Origin: Knoellia sp. Soil729
Lineage (GTDB): Bacteria; Actinomycetota; Actinomycetes; Actinomycetales; Dermatophilaceae
NCBI RefSeq assembly: GCF_001427985.1
Contig: NZ_LMSA01000002.1
Span: 908,544-972,543 of the forward strand
Direction: 5' to 3'
DNA: 64,000 nt
Numbering within the stretch: the first letter of the stretch is position 1; every line of letters begins with the position of its first letter. Below are positions 16,908 through 25,502 of this stretch, piece by piece. A program made the translations under genes and the position numbers. The notes under the pieces were generated by a model. The model made no database searches and was not told the origin of the DNA. It saw only the letters and a program-made list of their open reading frames with translations.

Positions 16908-17741
16908 ATGAGCGAGTCGACCTCACCCGCACCGGCAGAGTCGGTCGACGCGCCGGGTGGTGTGATCGAGGGACTGGAGGCCCGGCCGGCCTGGGCACAG
17001 CTGCTCATCGCGCTCTCGCCGTTGAGCGTCATCCTCGCCGCCTATGCCGTGGCCCAGTGGCTCACCGCTCCCATCTCGCACGGACGCATCCGCGAGGGTG
17101 ACGCCAACCGGCTGGGTGCCGGGCTGCACGTCTCCGGGCCGGCCGGTGCCGACGGCGCGCTCTTCGGCGAGGTGCCCACCGTGTGGCTGCAGGAGCGGCT
17201 CGCTGGTCAGGGAGGCCACTGGTACGACGCGCTCGCCTCGGTCGTCTACCTCAGCCACTACATCGTGCTGCCGCTGGTGACGGCCTACGTCTGGTTCCGC
17301 CTGCGCGACGAGTTCAGGGCCTGGATCCGGGCCGTCCTCATGCTCACCGTCGGGGCCATGACGACCTATGTGCTCTACCCCGCGGCGCCGCCGTGGCTGG
17401 CCTCCGACCTCGGGGTCGTGGCGTCGGTGGAGCGGCTGTCCGCGTCGGGCTGGGACCACCTCGGGCTCGGCGGGGTCGGCTCGCTGCTCGCGAGCACGCA
17501 GGCGGGCAGCAACCCGGTCGCCGCCATGCCCTCGCTCCACGCGGCGGTCCCCGTCCTCATCGCGGTGTTCATGTGGTCGGTGTCGCGCCGGAGGTGGCGC
17601 CTGGTGGCGTGCGCGTATGCCGTCGCGATGGCCCTGACCCTCGTCTACACCGGTGAGCACTACGTCGTCGACGTGGCGGCCGGTTCCCTGGCCGCGCTCG
17701 TTGCTGCCCTCGCCGGTCGAGCGACCACGACGACGAAGTAG
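16908..17741 (+). CDS. PAP2-family membrane phosphatase/phosphotransferase
   Basis: 277 aa from the ATG at 16908. Six hydrophobic segments carry the PAP2/Aur1-like active-site motifs APPW (160-163), PSLHAA (208-213, H211) and YTGEHYVVDVAAG (247-259, with H251 and D255). It resembles the inositolphosphotransferase-like PAP2_3 group. It lies 68 bases upstream of crtB in the same direction. A role in dephosphorylating prenyl diphosphates or lipid phosphates is possible but not shown. Transcriptional linkage to the carotenoid operon is plausible. Confidence 0.85.
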   Translation: MSESTSPAPAESVDAPGGVIEGLEARPAWAQLLIALSPLSVILAAYAVAQWLTAPISHGRIREGDANRLGAGLHVSGPAGADGALFGEVPTVWLQERLAGQGGHWYDALASVVYLSHYIVLPLVTAYVWFRLRDEFRAWIRAVLMLTVGAMTTYVLYPAAPPWLASDLGVVASVERLSASGWDHLGLGGVGSLLASTQAGSNPVAAMPSLHAAVPVLIAVFMWSVSRRRWRLVACAYAVAMALTLVYTGEHYVVDVAAGSLAALVAALAGRATTTTK

Positions 17742-17750
17742 GTTGAGGCG

Positions 17751-17813
17751 ATGAACGTGGACGCAGGGGCGGGCCTGCATCGCACCGGTCGCCTCCCCGG
17801 AAGCGCGGCGTGA
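17751..17813 (+). CDS. 20-codon ORF overlapping crtB start
   Basis: ATG at 17751 follows AGGTTGAGG at good spacing and reads MNVDAGAGLHRTGRLPGSAA to a TGA at 17811-17813. The stop overlaps the crtB GTG (GTGA, 17810-17813), the same coupling used between all later genes of the operon. It could be a translational leader or the scar of a lost upstream gene. In related operons crtE often precedes crtB and is absent here. Too short for any homology claim. Confidence 0.35.
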   Translation: MNVDAGAGLHRTGRLPGSAA

Positions 17814-18730
17814 CTCCGCGCGGTCCGTGGCCGACGGGTTCGTCAGCGCGCCCACTCACCGACGAGGAGCGCTACGACCGCGTCGCCCGGGAGGCGGCGG
17901 GCCTGGTCATCGGCGCCTACTCCTCCTCGTTCGGCCTTGCCTCCCGCCTGCTGCACGAGCCGGTGCGCGCCGGGGTGCGTGACGTCTACGCGTTCGTGCG
18001 CCTGGCCGACGAGATCGTCGACGGACCGATGGGCGTCTCCCGTCCCGAGCTCGCCGAGCAGGCCCTGCGCCGGCTCGAGGAGGAGACGGCGGTGGCACTG
18101 GAGCACGGCTACAGCCCCAACCTCGTCGTGCACGCCTTCGCCGGGACGGCCCGGCGGCACGGCATCGACCGCGAGCAGATCGACCCGTTCATCTCCTCGA
18201 TGCGGATGGACCTCACCAGGTCCGTCCACGACGAGGCGAGCTTCGCCGAGTACGTCAACGGGTCCGCCGAGGTCGTCGGCCTCATGTGCCTCAAGGTCTT
18301 CCTCCACGCCGACGGGTCGCAGGGCACGGCGGGCAGCCGGGGCACGCTGGCAGCGCAGCTCGAGCCCGGGGCCATGCGCCTGGGGGCCGCCTTCCAGAAG
18401 GTGAACTTCCTGCGCGACCTCGCCGAGGACTACCAGTCGCGCGGGCGCCGCTACTTCCCCGGCATCGACCCGGAGCACCTCACCGAGGCCGAGAAGCACC
18501 GCCTGCTCGACGACATCGACACGGACCTGGCGGCGGCGCAGCCGGCGGTCGACGGGCTGCCGCGCAGCAGCCGCGCGGCGGTGGCCGTCGCGCACGCGCT
18601 CTTCCTCGAGCTGTCCCGACGCCTGCGTGCGACCCCGGCCACCACGATCTGCAGCTCCCGGGTGCGCGTTCCCGGCCTGGTCAAGAACCGGGTGGCCGCC
18701 GCCGCACTTCTCCGGGCGCGCCGGTCATGA
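17810..18730 (+). CDS. crtB: Phytoene synthase
   Basis: 306 aa. Both Asp-rich substrate motifs of head-to-head prenyl synthases are present, ADEIVD (66-71) and RDLAED (202-207), followed by YQSRGRRYFP. It condenses two GGPP into phytoene. The start is a GTG at 17810 coupled to a 20-codon ORF. It is the first enzyme gene of a seven-gene operon in which every junction overlaps or nearly overlaps. No GGPP synthase (crtE) is in the window, so GGPP must come from elsewhere. Confidence 0.95.
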   Translation: MTPRGPWPTGSSARPLTDEERYDRVAREAAGLVIGAYSSSFGLASRLLHEPVRAGVRDVYAFVRLADEIVDGPMGVSRPELAEQALRRLEEETAVALEHGYSPNLVVHAFAGTARRHGIDREQIDPFISSMRMDLTRSVHDEASFAEYVNGSAEVVGLMCLKVFLHADGSQGTAGSRGTLAAQLEPGAMRLGAAFQKVNFLRDLAEDYQSRGRRYFPGIDPEHLTEAEKHRLLDDIDTDLAAAQPAVDGLPRSSRAAVAVAHALFLELSRRLRATPATTICSSRVRVPGLVKNRVAAAALLRARRS

Positions 18731-20373
18731 GCGCGCCCCGGAAAGCCGTCGTCATCGGCGGAGGCATCAGCGGGCTCGCGTCGGCCGCCCTGCTCGCGCG
18801 CGAGGGCTACGACGTCGACCTGTTCGAGCAGGGGGAGCAGCTCGGCGGTCGTGCCGGCCGGTGGTCACGCGACGGCTTCCGCTTCGACACGGGTCCGTCG
18901 TGGTACCTCATGCCCGACGTCTTCGACCACTTCTTCCGCCTCATGGGGACCACGACGCAACGCGAGCTCGACCTCGTGCGTCTCGACCCGGCATACCGCG
19001 TCTTCTTCGAGGACGAGGGGCAGCCGCTGGACGTCCGCTCCGGGCACGACGAGGTCATCGCCCTCTTCGAGCAGGTCGAGCCGGGCGCCGGACGGGCCAT
19101 GGCGCGTTATCTCGAGTCCGCGCGCACGACGTACGACCTGGCGGTCCAGCGGTTCCTCTACACGTCCTTCGAGTCGTTCACCCCGCTCGTGCGCCGCGAC
19201 GTCGTCTCGCGGCTCGGGCGGCTCGGCCGGTTGCTGGCCCAGCCCCTCGACCGGTTCGTCGCTGCCCACGTGAGCGACTCCCGGCTCCAGCAGGTCCTCG
19301 GCTACCCGGCGGTCTTCCTCGGCACCTCGCCGGGACGCGCGCCGAGCATGTACCACCTCATGAGCCACCTGGACCTCGTCGACGGTGTGCGCTACCCCCG
19401 CGGCGGCTTCTCGCGCCTCGTCGACACCCTCGCCGGGCTGGCCGAGGGTGCGGGTGCCCGGCTGCACACCGGTGCCACCGTCACCCGTGTGGTCACCGAA
19501 CTCCTCGCTGACGGCCCACGACGGGGTATGCCGGGTGCTCACCTTCGCGACCGGGCCCTGCGTCGTGACCGGGTTGCCCGCGCCACCGGCGTCATGGTGC
19601 GCGACGGTGGTGACGAGCGCTTCCACGCGGCCGACGTCGTCGTCGCGGCCCACGACCTGCACCACCTCGAGAGCGCTCTGCTGCCTGCGGAGCTGCGGGA
19701 CCACTCGGCGCGCTGGTGGGACCGGCGCGACCCGGGCCCGGGCGCGGTGCTCGTGATGCTGGGCGTGCGGGGCGGCCTGCCCGAGCTGGCGCACCACTCG
19801 CTGTTCTTCACGCGCAACTGGCAGGAGCACTTCGACGTCATGCACGGCTCGGGGGACCCGATGCCCGACCCCGCCTCCATCTATGTCTCGCGCACCTCGG
19901 CGACCGACCCGTCCGCCGCACCGCAGGGGTGCGAGAACCTGTTCATCCTCGTGCCGGTCACGGCGGACCCGGGGCTGGGCCGAGGTGGCGAGGACGGTGC
20001 CGGCGACCCCGGTGTCGAGCAGATCGCCGATGCCGCCATCTCCCAGGTCGCGCAGTGGGCCGGGATCCCCGACCTCGCCGCACGCGTGGTCGTGCGCCGC
20101 ACCATCGGCCCGGGCGACTTCTCCGGCGACCTCAACGCCTGGCGCGGCGGGGCCCTGGGGCCGGCACACACCGTGACGCAAAGCGCCTTCCTGCGTGGAC
20201 GCATCTCCTCACGTCGCGTCGCCGGCCTGCTCTACGCCGGGGCGAGCACGATCCCCGGCATCGGGCTGCCGATGTGCCTCATCAGTGCCGAGGTCATGCT
20301 CAAGTCACTGCGCGGCGACGTCTCGACCGGCCCCCTGGCCGAGCCGGCCCTCGACGAAGGACGTCCGGCGTGA
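18727..20373 (+). CDS. crtI: Phytoene desaturase
   Basis: 548 aa, ATG 18727 overlapping the crtB stop (ATGA). N-terminal FAD-binding VVIGGGISGLASAALLAREG (8-27), GGRAG, and the C-terminal CrtI signature YAGASTIPGIGLPMCLISAE near residues 503-522. It should dehydrogenate phytoene to lycopene. A charged insertion around residues 260-285 (DGPRRGMPGAHLRDRALRRD) is less typical and contains an octamer copy at 19526. Confidence 0.95.
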   Translation: MSAPRKAVVIGGGISGLASAALLAREGYDVDLFEQGEQLGGRAGRWSRDGFRFDTGPSWYLMPDVFDHFFRLMGTTTQRELDLVRLDPAYRVFFEDEGQPLDVRSGHDEVIALFEQVEPGAGRAMARYLESARTTYDLAVQRFLYTSFESFTPLVRRDVVSRLGRLGRLLAQPLDRFVAAHVSDSRLQQVLGYPAVFLGTSPGRAPSMYHLMSHLDLVDGVRYPRGGFSRLVDTLAGLAEGAGARLHTGATVTRVVTELLADGPRRGMPGAHLRDRALRRDRVARATGVMVRDGGDERFHAADVVVAAHDLHHLESALLPAELRDHSARWWDRRDPGPGAVLVMLGVRGGLPELAHHSLFFTRNWQEHFDVMHGSGDPMPDPASIYVSRTSATDPSAAPQGCENLFILVPVTADPGLGRGGEDGAGDPGVEQIADAAISQVAQWAGIPDLAARVVVRRTIGPGDFSGDLNAWRGGALGPAHTVTQSAFLRGRISSRRVAGLLYAGASTIPGIGLPMCLISAEVMLKSLRGDVSTGPLAEPALDEGRPA

Positions 20374-20726
20374 ACCTGCAGCAGTGGTCCTATGCCGCGA
20401 TGCTCGTGTTCTGCCTCATCGGCACGCTTCCCCTCGAGGTCGCCTTCCGCCTCGGCGTCCTGCGCCGCGTGGGTGCACTCTCCCTCACGGTCGTGCTCGC
20501 GGCCGGTCCCTTCCTGGTGTGGGACCTGTGGGCCACCTCCGTCGGTCACTGGAAGTTCGACCCGGCCCAGACCCTGCCGTGGCGGGTGGCCGGGGTCCCG
20601 CTGGAGGAGGTCGGCTTCTTCGTCGTCATCCCGCTGGCCGGCATCCTCACCTACGAAGCCGTCCGCACGCTGCGAGGTCGCCGGGCCGGGGCGCGAGCAT
20701 CGGCACAACAGGTGAGCGCCCGGTGA
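20370..20726 (+). CDS. crtYc: Lycopene cyclase heterodimer subunit, first
   Basis: 118 aa, GTG 20370 overlapping the crtI stop (GTGA). Three transmembrane segments and the cyclase motif VPLEEVGFF (about 75-83), where PxE is diagnostic of the CrtYc/CrtYe and CarR family. Small heterodimeric cyclases act with the next gene product. The CrtYc name assumes beta-cyclisation of C40 lycopene, since no C50 elongase (crtEb) is present. A CrtYe-like activity is the alternative. Confidence 0.85.
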   Translation: MNLQQWSYAAMLVFCLIGTLPLEVAFRLGVLRRVGALSLTVVLAAGPFLVWDLWATSVGHWKFDPAQTLPWRVAGVPLEEVGFFVVIPLAGILTYEAVRTLRGRRAGARASAQQVSAR

Positions 20727-21058
20727 GCTACACCGCGCTTGCCGCCGTGGCCGTCGTCCTGGCGCTCGCCCTCGACCTCTGGGCGCTGCGGACCCGCCTG
20801 ACCACCACGAGCACCTGGTGGCTGTCCTACGTCATCGTCGTCGGCTTCCAGCTGCTCACCAACGGCTGGCTCACCGGCCGCGGCATCGTGCGCTACGACG
20901 GCGACGCCATCCTCGGCAGTGAGCGGATCACCTTCCTCGGGGACGGGCGCATCGCCTTCGCTCCCGTCGAGGACCTGGCGTTCGGCTTCGCGCTGGTGCT
21001 CGCGACCTGTGCCGTGTGGGTCCGGCTGCGCGGTCCGGTCGAGGAGCCGGCGTCATGA
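20723..21058 (+). CDS. crtYd: Lycopene cyclase heterodimer subunit, second
   Basis: 111 aa, GTG 20723 overlapping the previous stop. Three transmembrane segments and the related motif APVEDLAFGF (84-93). Partner of the preceding subunit: the two halves together equal one fungal CarR-type cyclase domain. The stop overlaps the P450 ATG (ATGA, 21055-21058). Confidence 0.85.
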   Translation: MSYTALAAVAVVLALALDLWALRTRLTTTSTWWLSYVIVVGFQLLTNGWLTGRGIVRYDGDAILGSERITFLGDGRIAFAPVEDLAFGFALVLATCAVWVRLRGPVEEPAS

Positions 21059-22437
21059 GCGGGACCAGCACCTCGCAGAAGTGGTCACCGACGGACCTGG
21101 GCATCGACGGCCCGAGCGCGCTGGACATGGCCCGGGCGTTCCGCTCCGTGCGGGCCGACCCGCTGACCTTCCTCGCGGACCTGCGGGCGCGGTACGGCGA
21201 CCTCGTCGCGCTGCCGGTGCCCGGCCCACCCGCGCTCCTGCTCAACGACCCGGCCGACATCCGCCGCGTCCTGCAGACGTCCGCCCGGCACTGGACCAAG
21301 GACACGGTGCAGTACACCGCGCTTCGACGTGTCACGGGTGACGGACTCCTCGCGACGGCGAAGCCGACGTGGCTGGAGCACCGCCGGATCGCCGCACCGG
21401 CCTTCCACCACGAGCGCCTGGCCGGGGTCGGGGAGCAGGTTCGGGTCGCGACCGACGAGGCGCTTCGTTCGTGGCAGCCCCTGCCTCAGGCCGGCCGCAC
21501 GGTGGACGTGCTCGAGCTCACGACGGGCGTGGCGCTCGACGTGGTCGGCCGGGCCCTGTTCTCGGCCGACCTGTCGTCTCGGGCCGAGCGCCTGCTTGCG
21601 GCCACCGGCGCGGCTGCGGGACTCATCGTGCGCCTGGGCCGCTCCATCCTCCCCATCCCGGAGTGGGTTCCCACCCCGCTGCACCGGCAGCTGCATGACG
21701 CCCGTCGCGAGCTCGACCGCCTCTGCGGCGAGCTCATCGTGGCGCGCCGCGCAGGGGCCAGCCAGTCCCATGGTGACGACCTCCTGGGCCTTCTCCTCGA
21801 CAGCGGGATGGACGACGAGGCGGTGCGCGACGAGCTCGTGACCATGGTCATCGCCGGTCACGAGACGGTGGCTGCCGGCCTCGCGTGGACCCTCATGCTC
21901 CTGGCCGAGGACGAGGACGCGCAGGCCCGGGTGCGAGCGGAGCTCGGCGCCCTCGGTGACGAGCTGCCGCTCGTGGGTGCGGACCGGGTCGCCCCCTGGA
22001 CCCGGGCGGTCGTCGACGAGTCGCTGCGCCTCTACCCTCCGGCCTGGGCCCTGTCCCGCCGCGCGACGGCCGAGGACGTGCTCGGTGGGCACGAGGTCCC
22101 GGTGGGGACGCTCGTGATCATCAGCCCCTGGCTCGTGCACCGCCATCCCGGACGCTGGAGCGACCCCGAGGCGTTCCGCCCCGACCGCTTCCTCGACGGC
22201 GCGAGCGGGGCGGCGCTCGACCGGGGCTACCTCCCCTTCGGCGCCGGTCCCCGTCTGTGCATCGGGCGCGAGTTCGCCCTTGGTGAGATGGTCATCGTCC
22301 TCAGCCGGCTGCTGCGGCAGCACCGGCTCAGCGTGCCGTCCGGCTGGGTTCGGCCCAGGGTTGAGGCGAGGGTGGCGCTCCACCCCGTGGGGGGCATGCC
22401 GCTCGTCCTGTCCCACACCGGCGAGCAGTCACCGTGA
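21055..22437 (+). CDS. Cytochrome P450
   Basis: 460 aa. I-helix AGHET (267-271), ExxR in DESLRLYP (321-328), PERF-like RPDRF (375-379) and heme-binding FGAGPRLCIG with C402. Family resembles bacterial fatty-acid/terpenoid-type P450s of the CYP4/CYP102-like fold. Placed between the cyclase subunits and the glycosyltransferase, it most likely hydroxylates the carotenoid to create the site for glycosylation. Redox partners are not encoded nearby. Confidence 0.92.
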   Translation: MSGTSTSQKWSPTDLGIDGPSALDMARAFRSVRADPLTFLADLRARYGDLVALPVPGPPALLLNDPADIRRVLQTSARHWTKDTVQYTALRRVTGDGLLATAKPTWLEHRRIAAPAFHHERLAGVGEQVRVATDEALRSWQPLPQAGRTVDVLELTTGVALDVVGRALFSADLSSRAERLLAATGAAAGLIVRLGRSILPIPEWVPTPLHRQLHDARRELDRLCGELIVARRAGASQSHGDDLLGLLLDSGMDDEAVRDELVTMVIAGHETVAAGLAWTLMLLAEDEDAQARVRAELGALGDELPLVGADRVAPWTRAVVDESLRLYPPAWALSRRATAEDVLGGHEVPVGTLVIISPWLVHRHPGRWSDPEAFRPDRFLDGASGAALDRGYLPFGAGPRLCIGREFALGEMVIVLSRLLRQHRLSVPSGWVRPRVEARVALHPVGGMPLVLSHTGEQSP

Positions 22438-23585
22438 CCCCGCTGCTGGTCCTGCTCCTCGTCGTTGCGGCGGCCCTCGCTGTGCGGCGCCAGCTTGCCG
22501 GCCTCACCGCCCTCGTGCCCCTGGCCGCTGAGGTCCCACCCGCAGGAGCGCCCGAGGTCTCTGTCGTCATCCCGGCGCGCAACGAGGGACATGCCCTGCC
22601 GCGCCTGCTGGGCTCCCTCACCGCGGCGGCGCCGTGGCTGTGCGAGGTCATCGTGGTCGACGACGGCTCGAGCGACGACACCGCCGCGGTGGCTCGCGCC
22701 GCGGGGGCCACTGTCCTCTCGGCCCCACCCCCGCCGGACGGATGGACCGGCAAGGCCCGGGCCTGCCACCTCGGAGCGCAGCACAGCACCGGGAGCGTGC
22801 TGCTCTTCCTCGATGCCGACACGAGCCTGGCACCGGGCGCCCTGCCCGCGCTGCTCGAGGAGCACGTTCGACATGGTGGGCTGCTCTCGGTGCAACCCCA
22901 CCACGAGCCGCTCGAGGCCTACGAGCAGCTGTCGAGCTACTTCAACCACGTGTCCCTGGTGGGCTGTGGCGCGTTCACCCCACGAGGGGCGCGCCGACCC
23001 ATGGCCTTCGGTCCCTGCCTGCTCACCACCCGCGCCGACTACGCGCGCGCTGGTGGGCACGCGGGCGTGCGGGCCGCCATCCTCGACGACGCCGAGCTCG
23101 CGGCCTCCTACGGACACGTCGGCCTGCCCGTCACCTGCCTGATCGGCGGCGAGGCGGTGCGGATGCGCATGTACCCCCGCGGCCTGCGCCAGCTCGTCGA
23201 GGGCTGGACCAAGAACATGGCCTCCGGGGCGACCGAGGCCGAGCCACTGTCGTCCCTCGTCGCCGTGGCATGGGTGTCGACCCACTTCGCCGTGGCCGCT
23301 GGCCTGGTCGGTGCGGGAGTCGACCTCGCCACGGGAGCCGACCTCCCCTCCACGGCCCTTGCCTGGCCCATCGCGTATGCCGTCGTCGCGGCCGAGATGC
23401 GACGTCACCTCCGCCGCATCGGCACCTTCCGGTGGTGGACCTGGGCGGTCTTCCCGGCGCCGCTGCTCGCCTTCGGGCTGATCTTCGCCCGGTCCCTGGT
23501 GCTGACGCGGGTGCTGCGGTCGGTGCGGTGGAAGGGTCGCGCCGTCGCCCTGTCGCCCAGCAACAGCGCCCACGAGGAGGGCTGA
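22434..23585 (+). CDS. GT2 glycosyltransferase, CrtQ-like (carotenoid glycosylation)
   Basis: 383 aa, GTG 22434 overlapping the P450 stop (GTGA). One N-terminal membrane segment, then the GT-A fold: VSVVIPARNEG (43-53), VVDDGSSDDT (73-82), FLDADTSL (124-131, DxD), and C-terminal membrane helices. This arrangement matches 4,4'-diaponeurosporenoate glycosyltransferase (CrtQ) of the staphyloxanthin pathway. The sugar donor is probably a UDP-hexose. By position it glycosylates the P450-hydroxylated carotenoid. Confidence 0.85.
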   Translation: MTPLLVLLLVVAAALAVRRQLAGLTALVPLAAEVPPAGAPEVSVVIPARNEGHALPRLLGSLTAAAPWLCEVIVVDDGSSDDTAAVARAAGATVLSAPPPPDGWTGKARACHLGAQHSTGSVLLFLDADTSLAPGALPALLEEHVRHGGLLSVQPHHEPLEAYEQLSSYFNHVSLVGCGAFTPRGARRPMAFGPCLLTTRADYARAGGHAGVRAAILDDAELAASYGHVGLPVTCLIGGEAVRMRMYPRGLRQLVEGWTKNMASGATEAEPLSSLVAVAWVSTHFAVAAGLVGAGVDLATGADLPSTALAWPIAYAVVAAEMRRHLRRIGTFRWWTWAVFPAPLLAFGLIFARSLVLTRVLRSVRWKGRAVALSPSNSAHEEG

Positions 23586-24094
23586 TGCCCGTCTTCACTC
23601 TGCCGCTGCCCGCGACCGTGCTCGTCGACATCGTGGCCTGGGGCCTCTTCCACGGGGCCACCGGTCTGCTGGCACACCGCCTCGGGGAGCACCGGCTCCA
23701 CGCCGACGGCTGGCTGCTGCGGCAGCGCGGCTTCGAGGACGGCGGCCGCTGGTACCGACGGGTCTGGCACATCCAGCGCTGGAAGGACCGGCTCCCCGAA
23801 GCGGGGGCGCTGTTCGCCGGCGGCGTGAGCAAGCGCCAGCTCCCCAGCGCCGACACCCAGGGGTTGCACCGGTTCGTGCGCGAGACGAGGCGGGCCGAGC
23901 TGACCCACTGGTGGGCCATGGCGTGCGGTCCGCTGTTCGTCCTGTGGAACCCGCCCTACGCCTCGGCCATCCTCATTGCCTACGGGATCGGGATCAACCT
24001 GCCGTTCATCACGATCCAGCGCTACAACCGGTTCCGCATCCAGGACCTCATCGCGCGTCGCGCACGCGCAGCGGGAGAACCGCACCGGGGTTGA
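23585..24094 (+). CDS. Glycosyl-carotenoid acyltransferase (staphyloxanthin CrtO-like)
   Basis: 169 aa with hydrophobic termini. The motif region WYRRVWHIQRWKDRLPEAG, then LFAGGVSKRQL, is typical of glycosyl-4,4'-diaponeurosporenoate acyltransferase, which esterifies the sugar with a fatty acid. The name CrtO is avoided as a symbol because it also denotes a ketolase. ATG overlaps the GT2 stop by one base (TGATG). The last 47 bases overlap the convergent FAD-linked oxidase gene. Confidence 0.82.
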   Translation: MPVFTLPLPATVLVDIVAWGLFHGATGLLAHRLGEHRLHADGWLLRQRGFEDGGRWYRRVWHIQRWKDRLPEAGALFAGGVSKRQLPSADTQGLHRFVRETRRAELTHWWAMACGPLFVLWNPPYASAILIAYGIGINLPFITIQRYNRFRIQDLIARRARAAGEPHRG

Positions 24095-25442
24095 GCAGGC
24101 CGTCGGGGTCGAGCGCGTCCTTGATGCGCTGGTTGAGCTCCATGACGTCGGGTCCGAGCATCGCGGGCAGGGCGTCGCGCTTGAGCCGGCCCACCCCGTG
24201 CTCGCCGGTGATCGTCCCGCCCAAGGCGATGGCGGCCGCGAGGATGTCCTCGAACGCCGCCCTCGCCCGGGTGGTGGAGTCCGCGTCGGCGGCGTCGTAC
24301 ATGACGATCGGGTGGGTGTTGCCGTCCCCGGCGTGCGCGACGCAGACGATGTCGACGCCCCGCTCGACGCCGATCTCCTCGACGCGGGCCACGAGGTCGG
24401 GCAGCAGGGGCACGGCGACCCCGACGTCCTCGAGGAGCAACGAGCCAGCCGCCTCGGCTGCGGGGAACGCGAGCCGGCGGGCGCGCACGAACGACTCGCC
24501 CTCGGCCGGGTCGTGGGTGAGAAAGACGTCGACCGAACCGGAGTCGACGCAGGCCTTCTCGATGACCGCCATCTCGGCCTCGCGCGCGCCCTGGGGTGCG
24601 TCGGACTGCACGATGAGCAGGGCCCGCTCGCGGTCCAGGCCCATGGGCGCGAAGTCCTCGACCTGGTTCACGGTCGGCCGGTCCATGAGCTCGACCATCG
24701 ACGCACGCACGACCCGGCCCATCGCGACGACGGCCTCGGCGGCCGCTCGCACGGTGTCGAACGAGGCGACGAGGGTCGAGGGCGCGAGCTGAGCAGGGAT
24801 GAGCCGCAACGTTGCTCGCGTGACGATGCCAAGCGTCCCCTCGCTCCCGACGAAGAGCTTGAGCAGCGACAGCCCGGCGACGTCCTTGACCCGCTTGCCA
24901 CCCAGCGTGATGAGCCGCCCGTCGGCGAGGACGACGTCGAGCCCGAGGACGTAGTCGGTGGTCACGCCGTACTTCACGCAGCACAGCCCGCCCGCGTTGG
25001 TCGCGACGTTGCCGCCGATGGAGCAGATCTCGAACGAGCTGGGGTCCGGCGGGTACCAGAGGCCGTACTCGGCGGCGGCCTTCTTGACGGAGGCGTTGAA
25101 GGCGCCCGGCTCGACGACGGCGCAGCGCGCGGCCGGGTCGATCTCGATGGCGGTCATCCGCTCGAGGCTGATGACGAGCCCGTCCTCGACCGCCGACGCT
25201 CCCCCGCTCAGCCCGCTTCCCGCTCCACGGGGAACCACGGGTATGCCGTGGCTCGCCGCCCAGCGCACCGCGGTCTGGACGTGTTCGGCGACTTCGGCAC
25301 GAACGGCGGCACACGGCATACCGGCGCCTGGGTCGTGAGCCCAGTCCCGGCGGTACTTCTCGAGCGCCTCGGGCGTCGTCGCGACGACGCCTTCCGGGAG
25401 GGAGGCGACGAGCTCGGCGACGGCAACGCTGCGATCGGTCAC
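24048..25442 (-). CDS. FAD-binding oxidase, GlcD/D-lactate dehydrogenase family
   Basis: 464 aa. The PCMH-type FAD domain contains VVPRGAGSGLSGGA (69-82) and SIGGNVATNAGG (141-152). The C-terminal FAD-oxidase domain ends with HAGDGNTHP and ITGEHGVGRLK, which bind the 2-hydroxyacid. The usual substrates are glycolate, D-lactate or D-2-hydroxyglutarate. No glcE/glcF partners are adjacent, so a stand-alone dehydrogenase is likely. It runs convergently into the carotenoid operon with a 47-base overlap. Confidence 0.9.
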   Translation of the reverse strand: MTDRSVAVAELVASLPEGVVATTPEALEKYRRDWAHDPGAGMPCAAVRAEVAEHVQTAVRWAASHGIPVVPRGAGSGLSGGASAVEDGLVISLERMTAIEIDPAARCAVVEPGAFNASVKKAAAEYGLWYPPDPSSFEICSIGGNVATNAGGLCCVKYGVTTDYVLGLDVVLADGRLITLGGKRVKDVAGLSLLKLFVGSEGTLGIVTRATLRLIPAQLAPSTLVASFDTVRAAAEAVVAMGRVVRASMVELMDRPTVNQVEDFAPMGLDRERALLIVQSDAPQGAREAEMAVIEKACVDSGSVDVFLTHDPAEGESFVRARRLAFPAAEAAGSLLLEDVGVAVPLLPDLVARVEEIGVERGVDIVCVAHAGDGNTHPIVMYDAADADSTTRARAAFEDILAAAIALGGTITGEHGVGRLKRDALPAMLGPDVMELNQRIKDALDPDGLLNPGAVLPLRVRDAR

Positions 25443-25502
25443 GGCCCCATCCTAGGAACGACGAGACTGGCGGGCCCAGCCCCTGACGACACGGAGACCC
25501 CG

